NCBI RefSeq assembly: GCF_017916515.1
Contig: NZ_JAFMTA010000001.1
Location: 2,159,127 to 2,223,126 of the forward strand
Length of the DNA: 64,000 nucleotides
Direction: 5' to 3'
Source: Naasia sp. SYSU D00948
GTDB lineage: Bacteria > Actinomycetota > Actinomycetes > Actinomycetales > Microbacteriaceae
Shown here: positions 55,386 through 63,740 of the stretch, in pieces
How positions within the stretch are numbered: position 1 is the stretch's first letter
Layout of the letters: each line of letters starts with the position of its first letter
Translations under genes and position numbers: made by a program
Notes under the pieces: model-generated
Told to the model about the DNA's origin: nothing
The model's database searches: none
Seen by the model: the letters and a program-made list of their open reading frames with translations, nothing else

Positions 55386-56373
55386 GGGTCACTCGATCCA
55401 CCGGATCGCGATCCAGTTCCGGCACAACTTCGTCGGGCACCGCATCGCCGCGTCCAGCCCGCAGGGCCGGTTCGCGGAGGGCGCCGCCCAGCTGGACGGG
55501 CGGACGATGCTGGCGGCGAGCGCCGTCGGCAAGCACCTCTTCCTCGAGTTCGAGGACGATCGCATCCTGCACGTCCACCTGGGCCTTTACGGGGCGTGGG
55601 ACTTCGCCGGCGAGATCAGCACGGACGCCACGGTGGCGTCCTCCGGCGGACGGATGGGGCAGACGAACCAGAAGGGGACGTTCCTCGACCAGTACGAGGA
55701 GGCGACCCCGCTCGACTTCGGCGGGAGCATCGGCGCCCCTCGGCGCCTGCGGATGGCGGAGCAGGAGAAGGAGGAGGTCCTCGACTCCTTCCCGCCCGAC
55801 CCGGTCGGCGCCGTCCGCGTCCGGCTGCTCACCGAGACGGCCGTCGCCGACCTCCGCGGCCCCACCGCGTGCGAGCTCCTCGACCCGCAGCAGGTGCGGG
55901 TCATCATCGGCAAGCTCGGCCCCGACCCCCTGGTGCACGCGGGTCCGGAGGCCGAGGAGCGGTTCGTCCGGGCGGTGAGGAAGACCGCCAAGCCGATCGG
56001 CCTGCTGCTCATGGACCAGAGCGTCGTGAGCGGCATCGGCAACGTCTACCGCGCGGAGCTGCTGTTCCGGGCCCGGCTCGACCCGTACACGCCGGGCAAG
56101 GAGATTCCCGAGGACGTCCTGCGCGAGCTGTGGCGGGACTGGGCGCGCCTGCTCGAGCTCGGCGTCCGGACGGGGCAGATGATGACGAAGGACGGGCTGT
56201 CCGACGACGAGTGGGCGCGGGCGATGGCGGACCAGCAGGAGCGCCACTACGTCTACAAGCGGCACGGCCTGCCGAGCCCTCGCGGCGACGGCAACGTCGT
56301 GATCGAGGAGATGGGCGGCCGCAACCTCTACTGGGCCCCGGGATGGCAGATCCGGCCCGAAGCGGGGCGGTGA
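55378..56373 (+). CDS. Fpg/Nei-family DNA glycosylase, zincless
   Basis: A bifunctional base-excision repair glycosylase/AP lyase (331 aa). The catalytic Pro-Glu N-terminus MPEGHSIHRIA and the helix-two-turn-helix QSVVSGIGNVYRAELLFRA are intact. The C-terminal finger, normally with four Cys, reads GLPSPRGDGNV...NLYWAPGWQ and has none, so zinc cannot be bound, although the surrounding residues of the finger are kept, as in human NEIL1. Related actinobacterial Nei2 proteins keep the cysteines. The start overlaps rpiB. Confidence 0.9.
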   Translation: MPEGHSIHRIAIQFRHNFVGHRIAASSPQGRFAEGAAQLDGRTMLAASAVGKHLFLEFEDDRILHVHLGLYGAWDFAGEISTDATVASSGGRMGQTNQKGTFLDQYEEATPLDFGGSIGAPRRLRMAEQEKEEVLDSFPPDPVGAVRVRLLTETAVADLRGPTACELLDPQQVRVIIGKLGPDPLVHAGPEAEERFVRAVRKTAKPIGLLLMDQSVVSGIGNVYRAELLFRARLDPYTPGKEIPEDVLRELWRDWARLLELGVRTGQMMTKDGLSDDEWARAMADQQERHYVYKRHGLPSPRGDGNVVIEEMGGRNLYWAPGWQIRPEAGR

Positions 56374-56374
56374 C

Positions 56375-57019
56375 ATGAGGCAGAACCCCAGCTTCACGCT
56401 CGAGGACCCGGAGGAGCTGAAGCGGCTCATCCGCGAGAACCCCTGGGCCACCCTGGTCAGCGCCACCTACCAGGGCCTCGTCGCCTCCCACTACCCCGTG
56501 ATGCTCGACGACGAGCGCGAGCAGCTCTCGATCGTGAGTCACGTGGGGCGGCCGGACGACCTGCTGCACGAGCTCGGCACGACCGAGGTGCTCGTCGTCA
56601 TTCAGGGGCCGCACGGGTACGTGTCGCCCGGGTGGTACGACGCGAACCCCGCGGTGCCGACCTGGAACTTCGTCGTCGCCCACCTCTACGGCGTGCCGGA
56701 GGTCCTCGAGCCCGAGGAGAACTACCGCGTCCTCGGCCGCCTCGTCGACTTCTTCGAGGACGCCCTCCCGGAGCCGCGCAGGATGGAGGGGACCCCCGCC
56801 GACGCCGCCTACGCCCAGCGCATCAGCTCCGGCACCGTCGGCTTCCGCCTGACCCCGACCCGCGTGGTGGCCAAGTCCAAGCTGAGCCAGAACCGGCCCG
56901 CGGCCATCGTCGACAGGATCATCGAGAACCTCGAGGGGGACGGGCCGTACGCCCAGCCGGCGCTCGCCGCCGAAATGCGACGGACGCACGAGAGGCTGCG
57001 CCAGGCGCGGAATGGCTGA
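56375..57019 (+). CDS. PaiB-family FMN-binding protein
   Basis: A 214-residue split-barrel flavin-binding protein of the PaiB family: PWATLVSATYQGLVASHYPVML, VIQGPHGYVSPGWYDANPAVPTWNF and LSQNRPAAIVDRIIENLEG. In Bacillus PaiB affects sporulation and degradative enzyme genes; its action in actinobacteria is unknown and may be as a flavin reductase-like protein. It starts one base after the glycosylase stop and overlaps the amidohydrolase gene by eight bases. Confidence 0.9.
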   Translation: MRQNPSFTLEDPEELKRLIRENPWATLVSATYQGLVASHYPVMLDDEREQLSIVSHVGRPDDLLHELGTTEVLVVIQGPHGYVSPGWYDANPAVPTWNFVVAHLYGVPEVLEPEENYRVLGRLVDFFEDALPEPRRMEGTPADAAYAQRISSGTVGFRLTPTRVVAKSKLSQNRPAAIVDRIIENLEGDGPYAQPALAAEMRRTHERLRQARNG

Positions 57020-58487
57020 GCCGGCCCTCACCCTGGCCGGCGGGCGACGTCCCGGGCGCGAGGGACTCTGGGACATCACGCTGCTCGGGGGCCGGATCGG
57101 CGCGGTGACGCCTGCCGGGACGGATCCGGGCGGGGAACGCGTCGAGCTGGACGGACGCTTCGTCGTGCCCGGGCTCTGGGACGAGCACGTGCACTTCACC
57201 CAGTGGACGCTGTACCGGCGGCGCCTCGACCTCTCTCGCGCCGAGTCCGCGGCCGAGGCCGCGCACCTCGTCCGGCTCCACCTCGAGCAGGAGGGGATGC
57301 CGCCTGCGGGTCCGCTCGTCGGCGTCGGCTTCCGGGACGCCAACTGGCCGGATCGGCCCTCCGCCTCGCTCCTCGACGGAGCGGCCGGCGATCGGCCGGT
57401 CGTGCTCGTCAACGCCGACCTGCACTCCGTGTGGCTCAGCACGGCCGCGGCCCGGAGGCTGGGGGCGCGTACCGGCGACGACGGCCTGGTGCGCGAGGAG
57501 GAGGCGTTCCGGGTCGAGGGTGAGCTCAACGAGCTCCCGGACGATCTCGTCGACGACTGGGCCGCGGCCGCCGCGGCCGAGGCGGCGTCCCGAGGGGTAG
57601 TCGGTGTCGTCGACTTCGAGATGACCTGGAACCGCGATGTGTGGCTCCGCCGGCTCGCGGCGGGCGCCGACCTGCTGCGCGTCCAGTTCGCGATCTACCC
57701 GCCCGACCTCGACCGGGCGATCGGCGAGGGACTCCGGACCGGGGATCCGGTGGGAGGGAGCGGCCTCCTCACAGCCGGCTTCCTCAAGGTCCTCATCGAC
57801 GGCTCCCTCGGCACCCGGACAGCCTTCTGCCTCGACCCGTACCCGGAGCCGGAGGGACTGCCCGACCCCCACGGGCTGCTCACCGTGCCGGAGCGGGAGC
57901 TCGAGGGCCTGCTGCGCCGCTCGACCGGGGCCGGGATCCTCCCCGCCGTGCACGCCATCGGGGACGCCGCCAACCGCGTCGCGCTCGACGTGTTCGAGCT
58001 GATCGGGACACCCGGGCGCATCGAGCACGCGCAGCTGATCGCGGACGGCGACCTTCCCCGCTTCGCGCGCCTGGGCGCGGTGGCGAGCGCCCAGCCTGCG
58101 CACGCCCCCGACGACCGCGACGCCGCTGACCACCACTGGGCGGGGCGGACGGCCCGCGCCTTCCCCCTCCGATCGCTGCTGGACGCGGGCGCGGTCCTCG
58201 CTCTCGGCTCGGACGCCCCCGTCGCGGCCCTCGACCCCTGGCAGGGCATCGCCGCGGCGGTCCACCGCACGGCCGACGAGCGGCCGCCGTGGCACCCCGA
58301 GCAGGGCATCCGGGTCGAGGAGGCGCTCGCCGCCTCCACCCGCGGTCGTCGGGACGTGCTGCCGGGCGACGTGGCCGACCTCGCGGTGCTCGACCGCGAT
58401 CCCCTCGCCGCGCCGGCCGCGGAGCTGCGCACGATGCCGGTCGCCGCGACCCTGCTCGGGGGCCGGATCACCCACTCCGTGCTGTAG
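57012..58487 (+). CDS. amidohydrolase family protein (YtcJ-like)
   Basis: A 491-residue metal-dependent hydrolase. The HxH metal motif is in FVVPGLWDEHVHFTQW (residues 50s), and further features are GFRDANWPDRP, VNADLHSVWLS, FLKVLIDGSLGTRT, HAIGDAANRVALD (metal His), and LALGSDAPVAALDPW (final Asp). These match the YtcJ/amidohydrolase-3 group, whose substrates are mostly unknown. It is the last gene of the rpiB operon and ends 54 bases before the next gene. Confidence 0.88.
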   Translation: MAEPALTLAGGRRPGREGLWDITLLGGRIGAVTPAGTDPGGERVELDGRFVVPGLWDEHVHFTQWTLYRRRLDLSRAESAAEAAHLVRLHLEQEGMPPAGPLVGVGFRDANWPDRPSASLLDGAAGDRPVVLVNADLHSVWLSTAAARRLGARTGDDGLVREEEAFRVEGELNELPDDLVDDWAAAAAAEAASRGVVGVVDFEMTWNRDVWLRRLAAGADLLRVQFAIYPPDLDRAIGEGLRTGDPVGGSGLLTAGFLKVLIDGSLGTRTAFCLDPYPEPEGLPDPHGLLTVPERELEGLLRRSTGAGILPAVHAIGDAANRVALDVFELIGTPGRIEHAQLIADGDLPRFARLGAVASAQPAHAPDDRDAADHHWAGRTARAFPLRSLLDAGAVLALGSDAPVAALDPWQGIAAAVHRTADERPPWHPEQGIRVEEALAASTRGRRDVLPGDVADLAVLDRDPLAAPAAELRTMPVAATLLGGRITHSVL

Positions 58488-58541
58488 CCCGTCCGCGGCG
58501 CCGGGGGAATGCGCCGAGCGGCGCCCGGGTTCGCAGGGAGG

Positions 58542-59537
58542 ATGTCCCTTCCTCTCTCCGTCCTCGATCTCGCCTCCGTCGTCGAGGGGTCCTCGCACGC
58601 CGAGGCGCTCGCCGACACCATCGCCCTCGCCCGGACCGCCGACCACCTCGGGTACCGCCGGTTCTGGGTCGCGGAGCACCACGGGATGCCGGGCGTGGCG
58701 AGCTCCGCTCCCGCGGTCCTGATCGGCGCGATCGCCGCGGCGACGGAGCGCATCCGAGTCGGCTCGGGCGGGGTCATGCTGCCGAACCACTCGTCCCTCG
58801 TGATCGCCGAGCAGTTCGGGACTCTCGTCGCGCTGCACGGCGACCGCATCGACCTCGGCCTCGGTCGCGCGCCGGGCACCGACCCGCTGACGACGTCCGC
58901 CGTGCGCCGCGGCCACACGTCCGAGACGGCCGACGACTTCCCCGACCAGGTCCTCGAGCTGCTGGCCTACTTCGGCACCATCCCGCCCCTCCGGGGCGGG
59001 CAGGGCGGCCGGATCGTCGCCGTTCCCGGCGCCGGCGATGCCCCGCAGCTGTGGCTGCTCGGGTCCAGCGACTTCAGCGCCCGCCTCGCCGGGATGATGG
59101 GCCTGCCGTTCGCATTCGCACACCACTTCGCGGGCGGCCGGAACACCCCGCGCGTGTTCGACCTGTACCGGCGCGCCTTCACCCCGTCCGTCGTGCTGGC
59201 GGAGCCGCAGGCGATGGTGGCGGTCGCCGCACTCGTCGCCGACACCGACGACGAGGCGCGCCGGCTGATGCGCCCCGGCACCCTGTCCATGGCGCGGCTG
59301 CGGTCGGGCAGGCCCGGCCGGATGCCGACCCTCGCGGAGGCGGAGGCGCACTCCTGGACGGACGCGGAGATCGACTACCTCGACGACCGCATCGCGACCC
59401 AGGCGATCGGGTCCCTCCCGGTCGTGCGGGGCAGGATCGACGAGCTCGTGGAGGCGACCCGGGCAAACGAGGTGATCGTCGTGCCCCAGGGTCCGGACCT
59501 GGCGACCCGGCAGCACACCCTCCGCGCCCTGGCCTAG
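58542..59537 (+). CDS. luciferase-like monooxygenase (LLM) family protein
   Basis: A 331-residue TIM-barrel flavin oxidoreductase of the YhbW/alkanal-monooxygenase-like group: [48 protein letters not shown], and [12 protein letters not shown]. The last is typical of FMNH2-type members. The substrate is unknown. The ATG is fixed by AGGGAGG six bases upstream. It differs from the F420-type paralogue at 10393. Confidence 0.9.
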   Translation: MSLPLSVLDLASVVEGSSHAEALADTIALARTADHLGYRRFWVAEHHGMPGVASSAPAVLIGAIAAATERIRVGSGGVMLPNHSSLVIAEQFGTLVALHGDRIDLGLGRAPGTDPLTTSAVRRGHTSETADDFPDQVLELLAYFGTIPPLRGGQGGRIVAVPGAGDAPQLWLLGSSDFSARLAGMMGLPFAFAHHFAGGRNTPRVFDLYRRAFTPSVVLAEPQAMVAVAALVADTDDEARRLMRPGTLSMARLRSGRPGRMPTLAEAEAHSWTDAEIDYLDDRIATQAIGSLPVVRGRIDELVEATRANEVIVVPQGPDLATRQHTLRALA

Positions 59538-59850
59538 GCCGACGCCAGCGTCGCGGCGGCGTCGCGGAGGTCCCCCCTGCAGCGGAGGCGATGATCCGCT
59601 CGCCGATGTCGGGTTCTCGAGACCTTCAAGCCGCACGGATACCGGCCGGCGTTCGCCAACCGCCACGGGACCGTCGCGGTGATGCGGAACGACCAGGCGA
59701 CCGAGCCGAGCTGTCGGGATGCGGGGCCCGGGTGTCCGCGTTGCGCCGCAATCGTCCCCGAGCAGATGCTCGTGGGCCCTGTCGCCCTTGTCGATGCGGA
59801 GGTTGTGCTCGACAATGGCCAATTCAGCCGATCCCGAGGAGAGGTTCAGG
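59538..59850. other. intergenic region, no supported gene
   Basis: Of the 313 bases, no frame combines a start, a ribosome-binding site and recognisable protein. A stretch near 59610-59700 reads as plausible peptide (ETFKPHGYRPAFANRHGTVAVM) but has no start or stop context and may be a decayed gene. The ribosome-binding site of the RsbQ gene lies at the right end. Confidence 0.4.
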
Positions 59851-60666
59851 ATGCCCGTCACGGTCGCCGAGGACAGCGTCAGAGCCCGGCACAGCGTCGC
59901 GGTCTCCGGCGTGCCCGGAGCCCGGCCGATCGTCTTCGCACACGGGTTCGGATGCAGCCAGGAGATGTGGCGCTTCGTCGCACCGCACTTCGAGACCGAT
60001 CACCAGGTCGTGCTCTTCGACCACGTGGGCGCCGGCAGCTCGGACCTCACCGCCTACGACCGGCGCAAGTACGACTCCCTCCACGGCTACGCCGACGATG
60101 TCCTCGAGATCCTGGCGGCCCTCGACCTCGAGGACGCCGTCTTCGTCGGCCACTCCGTGAGCGCGATGATCGGGGTGCTCGCCGCGTCCCGCGAGCCCTC
60201 CCGCTTCGGCGCCCTCGTGCTCGTCGGTCCCTCTCCCCGCTACGTGAACGACGACGGCTACGCCGGGGGATTCGGCCAGGAGGACATCGACGCCCTGCTC
60301 GACACGCTCGACGCGAACTACCTGGGCTGGTCGTCGACCATGGCGCCGCTCATCATCGGCAACCCGCAGCGACCCGAGCTCGGGGCCGAGATGGTTGCGA
60401 GCTTCTGCCGCACGGATCCCGCGATCGCTCAGCACTTCGCGCGCGTGACGTTCCTGTCCGACAACCGGCGCGATCTGCGGGACGTCTCGGTCCCGACCCT
60501 CGTGGTGCAGTGCCGCGACGACCTGATCGCACCGCAGAGCGTCGGCGAGTACGTGCATCGGGAGATCCGCGGGAGCCGGTTCACGGTGCTCGACGCCACG
60601 GGGCACTGCCCCAACCTCTCGGCGCCCGACGAGCTCGTCCAGGCCATCCGCTCCTTCCTGGCGTGA
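59851..60666 (+). CDS. rsbQ: RsbQ-type alpha/beta hydrolase
   Basis: A 271-residue alpha/beta hydrolase. The oxyanion segment is FAHGFGCSQEMWRFVAP, the nucleophile Ser102 is in VGHSVSAM, Asp is in VVQCRDDLIAP and His in DATGHCPNLSAP. FDHVGAGSSDLTAYD and YADDVLEILAALDL match RsbQ. RsbQ activates the PAS-domain phosphatase RsbP in Bacillus energy-stress signalling, probably by making its cofactor. Here the next gene, overlapping by four bases (GTGA), is a PAS protein with a different output. The ATG follows GAGGAGAGG. Confidence 0.88.
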   Translation: MPVTVAEDSVRARHSVAVSGVPGARPIVFAHGFGCSQEMWRFVAPHFETDHQVVLFDHVGAGSSDLTAYDRRKYDSLHGYADDVLEILAALDLEDAVFVGHSVSAMIGVLAASREPSRFGALVLVGPSPRYVNDDGYAGGFGQEDIDALLDTLDANYLGWSSTMAPLIIGNPQRPELGAEMVASFCRTDPAIAQHFARVTFLSDNRRDLRDVSVPTLVVQCRDDLIAPQSVGEYVHREIRGSRFTVLDATGHCPNLSAPDELVQAIRSFLA

Positions 60667-62138
60667 GCCCGCTCCGACATGACCACTCGCGCGACATGAC
60701 GGGCGCCTCGGGATCGGGCATGCCCCGGATCCCCCCGGAGGACCTGTACGAGCACGCCCCGTGCGGACTCCTCGTCACGAGCCCCGACGGCACCGTGCTG
60801 CACGTGAACCGCACCCTTCTCGACTGGACCGGCCATCCCGAGGAGGAGGTCAGGGGGCGACCCTTCGACGCTCTGCTCACGACCGGCAGCCGACTGTTCG
60901 CCGAGACCCGCTACCGCCCGGTGCTGGCCCTGCAGGGCGAGGTCCGCGAGCTCGCCCTGCGGCTTCGCCGCGCCGACGGCGAGGATTTCCCGGTCCTCGT
61001 GAACGCGATCACGTCGACGACTCCGGAGGGGGACGCGGTCGTCCGGCTCGCGGTGTTCGAGACCACCCAGCGCCACGACTACGAGCGCGAGCTGCTCGCG
61101 GCTCGGCGGGAGGCGGAGCGCTCGGAGGCGCACGTGCGGGTGCTGCAGGATGCCGCCACGCTCTTCGGCGAGACGGGTACGCGAGCGGCCGTCGCGGAGG
61201 CCCTGGCCGACGTCGCCGGGCGCGCCCTCGACGCCGCGCCGAGCGCGGTCCTCCTGTTGCAGGGCGGCGACCTGCAGGTCGCCGGCGGCAGCCACCCGGC
61301 CGGTCACTCGGTATCGCTGGGGAAGGACGGACCGGAGCTGCGAGCCCTCCGGGAGGGCGTCGCCGCTCTGCGGAGCCTGGAGGAGGTCGAGTCGCAGTTC
61401 CCCCGGCTCGCGCCCGTCTTCCGCGCCGCGCGGGTCGAGGCCGAGAGCGTCACGGTCCTGCTCGAGGACGGCGCCGCCGCCGGGGTGCTCGCGTGCTTCT
61501 TCGGGCGGCGCCGGGAGTTCGACGATCACACGCTCGACCTTCAGGCCGCGCTGTGCAGGCTCGCGGGACAGGCCCTCACGCGCATCGCGCTGCAGCGGAC
61601 GCTGCGCGAGCTCGCCCTGCAGGACCCGCTGACCGGGCTGCCGAACCGCGCCCTGCTGCAGGATCGCGTGGCCGACGCGGTCGTGGAGGCGGGGCGCAGC
61701 GGCCGGTCGATGGCGCTCGTCTTCGTCGATCTGGACGGCTTCAAGAGCGTCAACGACCGGTTCGGCCATCATGTCGGCGATCTCGTCCTCGAAGAGGTGG
61801 GGAAGCGCCTCGGGGGAGTGATCCGCCGCAGCGACACGATCGGGCGGCTCGGCGGCGACGAGTTCATGGTCGTCTGCGCCGACACGGACGCTCGAGCCGC
61901 CACGCGCGTCGCGCAGCGCATCTCCGAGGCGCTGCGGGCGCCCATCCCCGGGGTCCCGGAGGAGATGAGCATCACGGCGAGCGTCGGCGTCGCAGTGCAT
62001 GTGCCGCTCGGGGACATGCCCGTCCCGGTGGAGGAGCTGATCCGCAGCGCCGATCAGGCGATGTACGAGGCCAAGCGCAGCGGCAAGGACCGGACGAAGA
62101 TTGTGACGGTGCCGGCCGGATCGCGGCGCGCGGACTAG
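60663..62138 (+). CDS. PAS-GAF-GGDEF diguanylate cyclase coupled to RsbQ
   Basis: A 491-residue signalling protein. An N-terminal RsbP-type PAS domain (about 20-130, with EHAPCGLLVTSPDGTVLHVN) is followed by a short coiled coil (ERELLAARREAERSEAH), a GAF-like domain (about 160-310), and a GGDEF domain with intact GGDEF at 397-401. Its inhibitory I-site R388-x-x-D391 and VDLDGFKSVNDRFGHHVGD are present. It should make cyclic di-GMP. GTG 60663 overlaps the rsbQ stop; ATG 60696 is the alternative. No EAL domain is present, and the PP2C output of RsbP is absent. Confidence 0.87.
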   Translation: MSPLRHDHSRDMTGASGSGMPRIPPEDLYEHAPCGLLVTSPDGTVLHVNRTLLDWTGHPEEEVRGRPFDALLTTGSRLFAETRYRPVLALQGEVRELALRLRRADGEDFPVLVNAITSTTPEGDAVVRLAVFETTQRHDYERELLAARREAERSEAHVRVLQDAATLFGETGTRAAVAEALADVAGRALDAAPSAVLLLQGGDLQVAGGSHPAGHSVSLGKDGPELRALREGVAALRSLEEVESQFPRLAPVFRAARVEAESVTVLLEDGAAAGVLACFFGRRREFDDHTLDLQAALCRLAGQALTRIALQRTLRELALQDPLTGLPNRALLQDRVADAVVEAGRSGRSMALVFVDLDGFKSVNDRFGHHVGDLVLEEVGKRLGGVIRRSDTIGRLGGDEFMVVCADTDARAATRVAQRISEALRAPIPGVPEEMSITASVGVAVHVPLGDMPVPVEELIRSADQAMYEAKRSGKDRTKIVTVPAGSRRAD

Positions 62139-62842
62139 TCGCCGAGCCGGTCCTCGAACGAGGCGTCGTCGTACCAGTCGAGGAAGCTCGTGGCGGCGAC
62201 GGGGCGCGGGCCCTCGCTCTCGTAGAGGTCGAAGGAGGGGTCGCCGAACCACGTCGCGCCCGGGGTCGCGACGGGCTCCCGGGGCACCTGCCGGTGCCGG
62301 ACGATCAGCTCGCGCCCGAGCTCCCGGGCGCGCACGCCGCCGAGCGTGTCGCCCTCGAGAGCGCTGAGGATGCACGCCTTGAGCAGCACGTGGAAGGACA
62401 GCGCGAAGGCCTCGGGCTCGCGGAGGCTTGCCTCCCGGCCGAGGCGTGCGAGGGCCGCGCGGACGTGCGCCAGGTGCGCCACGTCGGGCCGGCCCTGGCG
62501 GTTGTCCCGTCCGAGGTCGATGAGGACCTCGAGGAACGGGATGGCCTCCTCCTCCTCGCTCTGGAACCACTCCTCCAGCACGTCGAAGACGGCGAGCAGG
62601 CGCGACTCGGGGTCAGTGCCCCGGGAGCGGGCGGCGGCCTCCGTCACGGCGATCGTCCACTCGCGCTCCCGGTACACGACGCAGGCGGCGGCGAGCGCCT
62701 CCGTGCTGGGGAAGGCCGAGGTCAGCTCCTGCTGGGTGACGCCGGCGGCCTCCCGGATGCTCTCCTCGCTGACGCCGCGGAGGCCGCGTTCGGCGAAGAG
62801 CGGGTAGGCGGCGGACAGGATTCGCTCACGGGGGTTCAGCAC
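62135..62842 (-). CDS. TetR-family transcriptional regulator
   Basis: A 235-residue regulator. The N-terminal helix-turn-helix (NPRERILSAAYPLFAERGLRGVS, then IREAAGVTQQELTSAFPSTEALAAA) is TetR-like. The larger C-terminal ligand domain has a charged run SEEEEAIPFLEVLIDLG. The final 50 residues are Pro/Asp-rich, including SFLDWYDDASFED. The GTG has GAGAGAAG just before. It converges with the GGDEF gene, overlapping by four bases. The target is unknown, and no efflux gene is adjacent. Confidence 0.85.
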   Translation of the reverse strand: MLNPRERILSAAYPLFAERGLRGVSEESIREAAGVTQQELTSAFPSTEALAAACVVYREREWTIAVTEAAARSRGTDPESRLLAVFDVLEEWFQSEEEEAIPFLEVLIDLGRDNRQGRPDVAHLAHVRAALARLGREASLREPEAFALSFHVLLKACILSALEGDTLGGVRARELGRELIVRHRQVPREPVATPGATWFGDPSFDLYESEGPRPVAATSFLDWYDDASFEDRLGD

Positions 62843-63122
62843 GTTCTTCTCTCTTCGGCGGCCCGGCGAACCTCGAGAGGAGGTCCCGTAGCTTTGCGTC
62901 GCCGGCTTACGCCGGGTTTGCCCTTGTCGGTGAGGTGGCGGGGATCTCCCCGGGGCGGAGGCGGTGCCGCCGCGTCCGGGGAGGATCGTCACGCTACGCC
63001 GGGGGTTCGACCGGGACAAGGGTGGGCGCCGACACGCGGCTCCCACGCATCCGGGGGTTGACCGCCTCGCACGGCTCGCGTAGAAGCACGGCGGCCGGGC
63101 CGAGCCGCGCTAGGGTCGGCCG
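62843..63122. other. intergenic region between tetR and the P-loop kinase
   Basis: In 280 bases no gene is supported. CCCTTGTC (62926 region) recurs inverted as GACAAGGG about 90 bases further on, and TACGCCGGG is repeated directly. These could be TetR operator halves or chance. Confidence 0.3.
63111..63116 (+). promoter_or_regulatory. -10 box, leaderless arrangement
   Basis: TAGGGT ends six bases before the ATG at 63123. Confidence 0.5.
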
Positions 63123-63686
63123 ATGGAGCTCGTCTTCCTGCAAGGCCCGGCGGCGTCGGGGAAGCTGACCACCGCCCGTGCCCTGGCCGAGAGCACCGGC
63201 TTCGCGCTGTTCCACAACCACCTGGTGGTGGACACGCTGCTCGCTGTGTTCCCGTTCGGCAGCGCCCCCTTCGTGCGGCTACGCGACCGGTTCTGGATCA
63301 GCACCTTGACGGAGGCGGCGCTCGCCGGCCGCTCGCTCGTGTTCACGTTCACACCGGAGCCGACGGTGCCCGCCGACTTCCCGTCGCGCGCTCGGCGCGC
63401 GGTGGAGGACAACGGGGGACGGGTCGTGTTCGTGGAGCTGACGGTGTCCGAGGCCGAGCAGGAAGCACGCATCGAGAACCCGGATCGAGCGGCCTACCGG
63501 AAGCTCGCCTCGGTCGAGACGCTCCGCCGGATCCGTGCGACGGGAGACGGGTGGACCAGGCGAGAACCGATCCCGACGGACCTCTCCATCGCGACGGACA
63601 GCAGCGCGCCCGCGGATTCGGCACGGGCGATCGTCGCCGCCTTCGGACTGCGGCCGGTGGAGGGGCACGAGCCGTACCCGGGCTGA
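63123..63686 (+). CDS. P-loop NTPase, shikimate-kinase-like
   Basis: A 187-residue nucleotide-binding protein. The Walker A is FLQGPAASGKLTTARAL, which has Leu where Thr/Ser often follows the Lys. HNHLVVDTLLAVFPFG and FVELTVSEAEQEARIENPDR resemble the substrate and lid regions of AAA/shikimate-kinase-type small kinases. The substrate is unknown. The start follows a -10 box by six bases. The next feature to the right is a partial tRNA. Confidence 0.75.
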   Translation: MELVFLQGPAASGKLTTARALAESTGFALFHNHLVVDTLLAVFPFGSAPFVRLRDRFWISTLTEAALAGRSLVFTFTPEPTVPADFPSRARRAVEDNGGRVVFVELTVSEAEQEARIENPDRAAYRKLASVETLRRIRATGDGWTRREPIPTDLSIATDSSAPADSARAIVAAFGLRPVEGHEPYPG

Positions 63687-63694
63687 GGGGAGTC

Positions 63695-63740
63695 GGAGGG
63701 GACGACGGGAATCGAACCCGCACCATCAGTTTGGAAGACT
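63695..63740 (-). pseudogene. 3' half of tRNA-Gly (TCC), candidate attachment site
   Basis: On the minus strand the sequence matches a tRNA-Gly from the anticodon stem onward: anticodon loop CTTCCAA (TCC), T-arm GCGGGTTCGATTCCCGT and 3' acceptor strand CGTCCCC. The 5' side (acceptor, D-arm) is replaced by unrelated sequence from 63741, so it is not functional. Such 3' fragments are left where integrases use a tRNA gene as attachment site. Confidence 0.6.

Noticed and set aside
56919-59861. A minus-strand open frame of 980 codons opposite the amidohydrolase and LLM genes
   Set aside because: The plus strand carries clearly recognisable proteins throughout, and the antisense translation has no domains.
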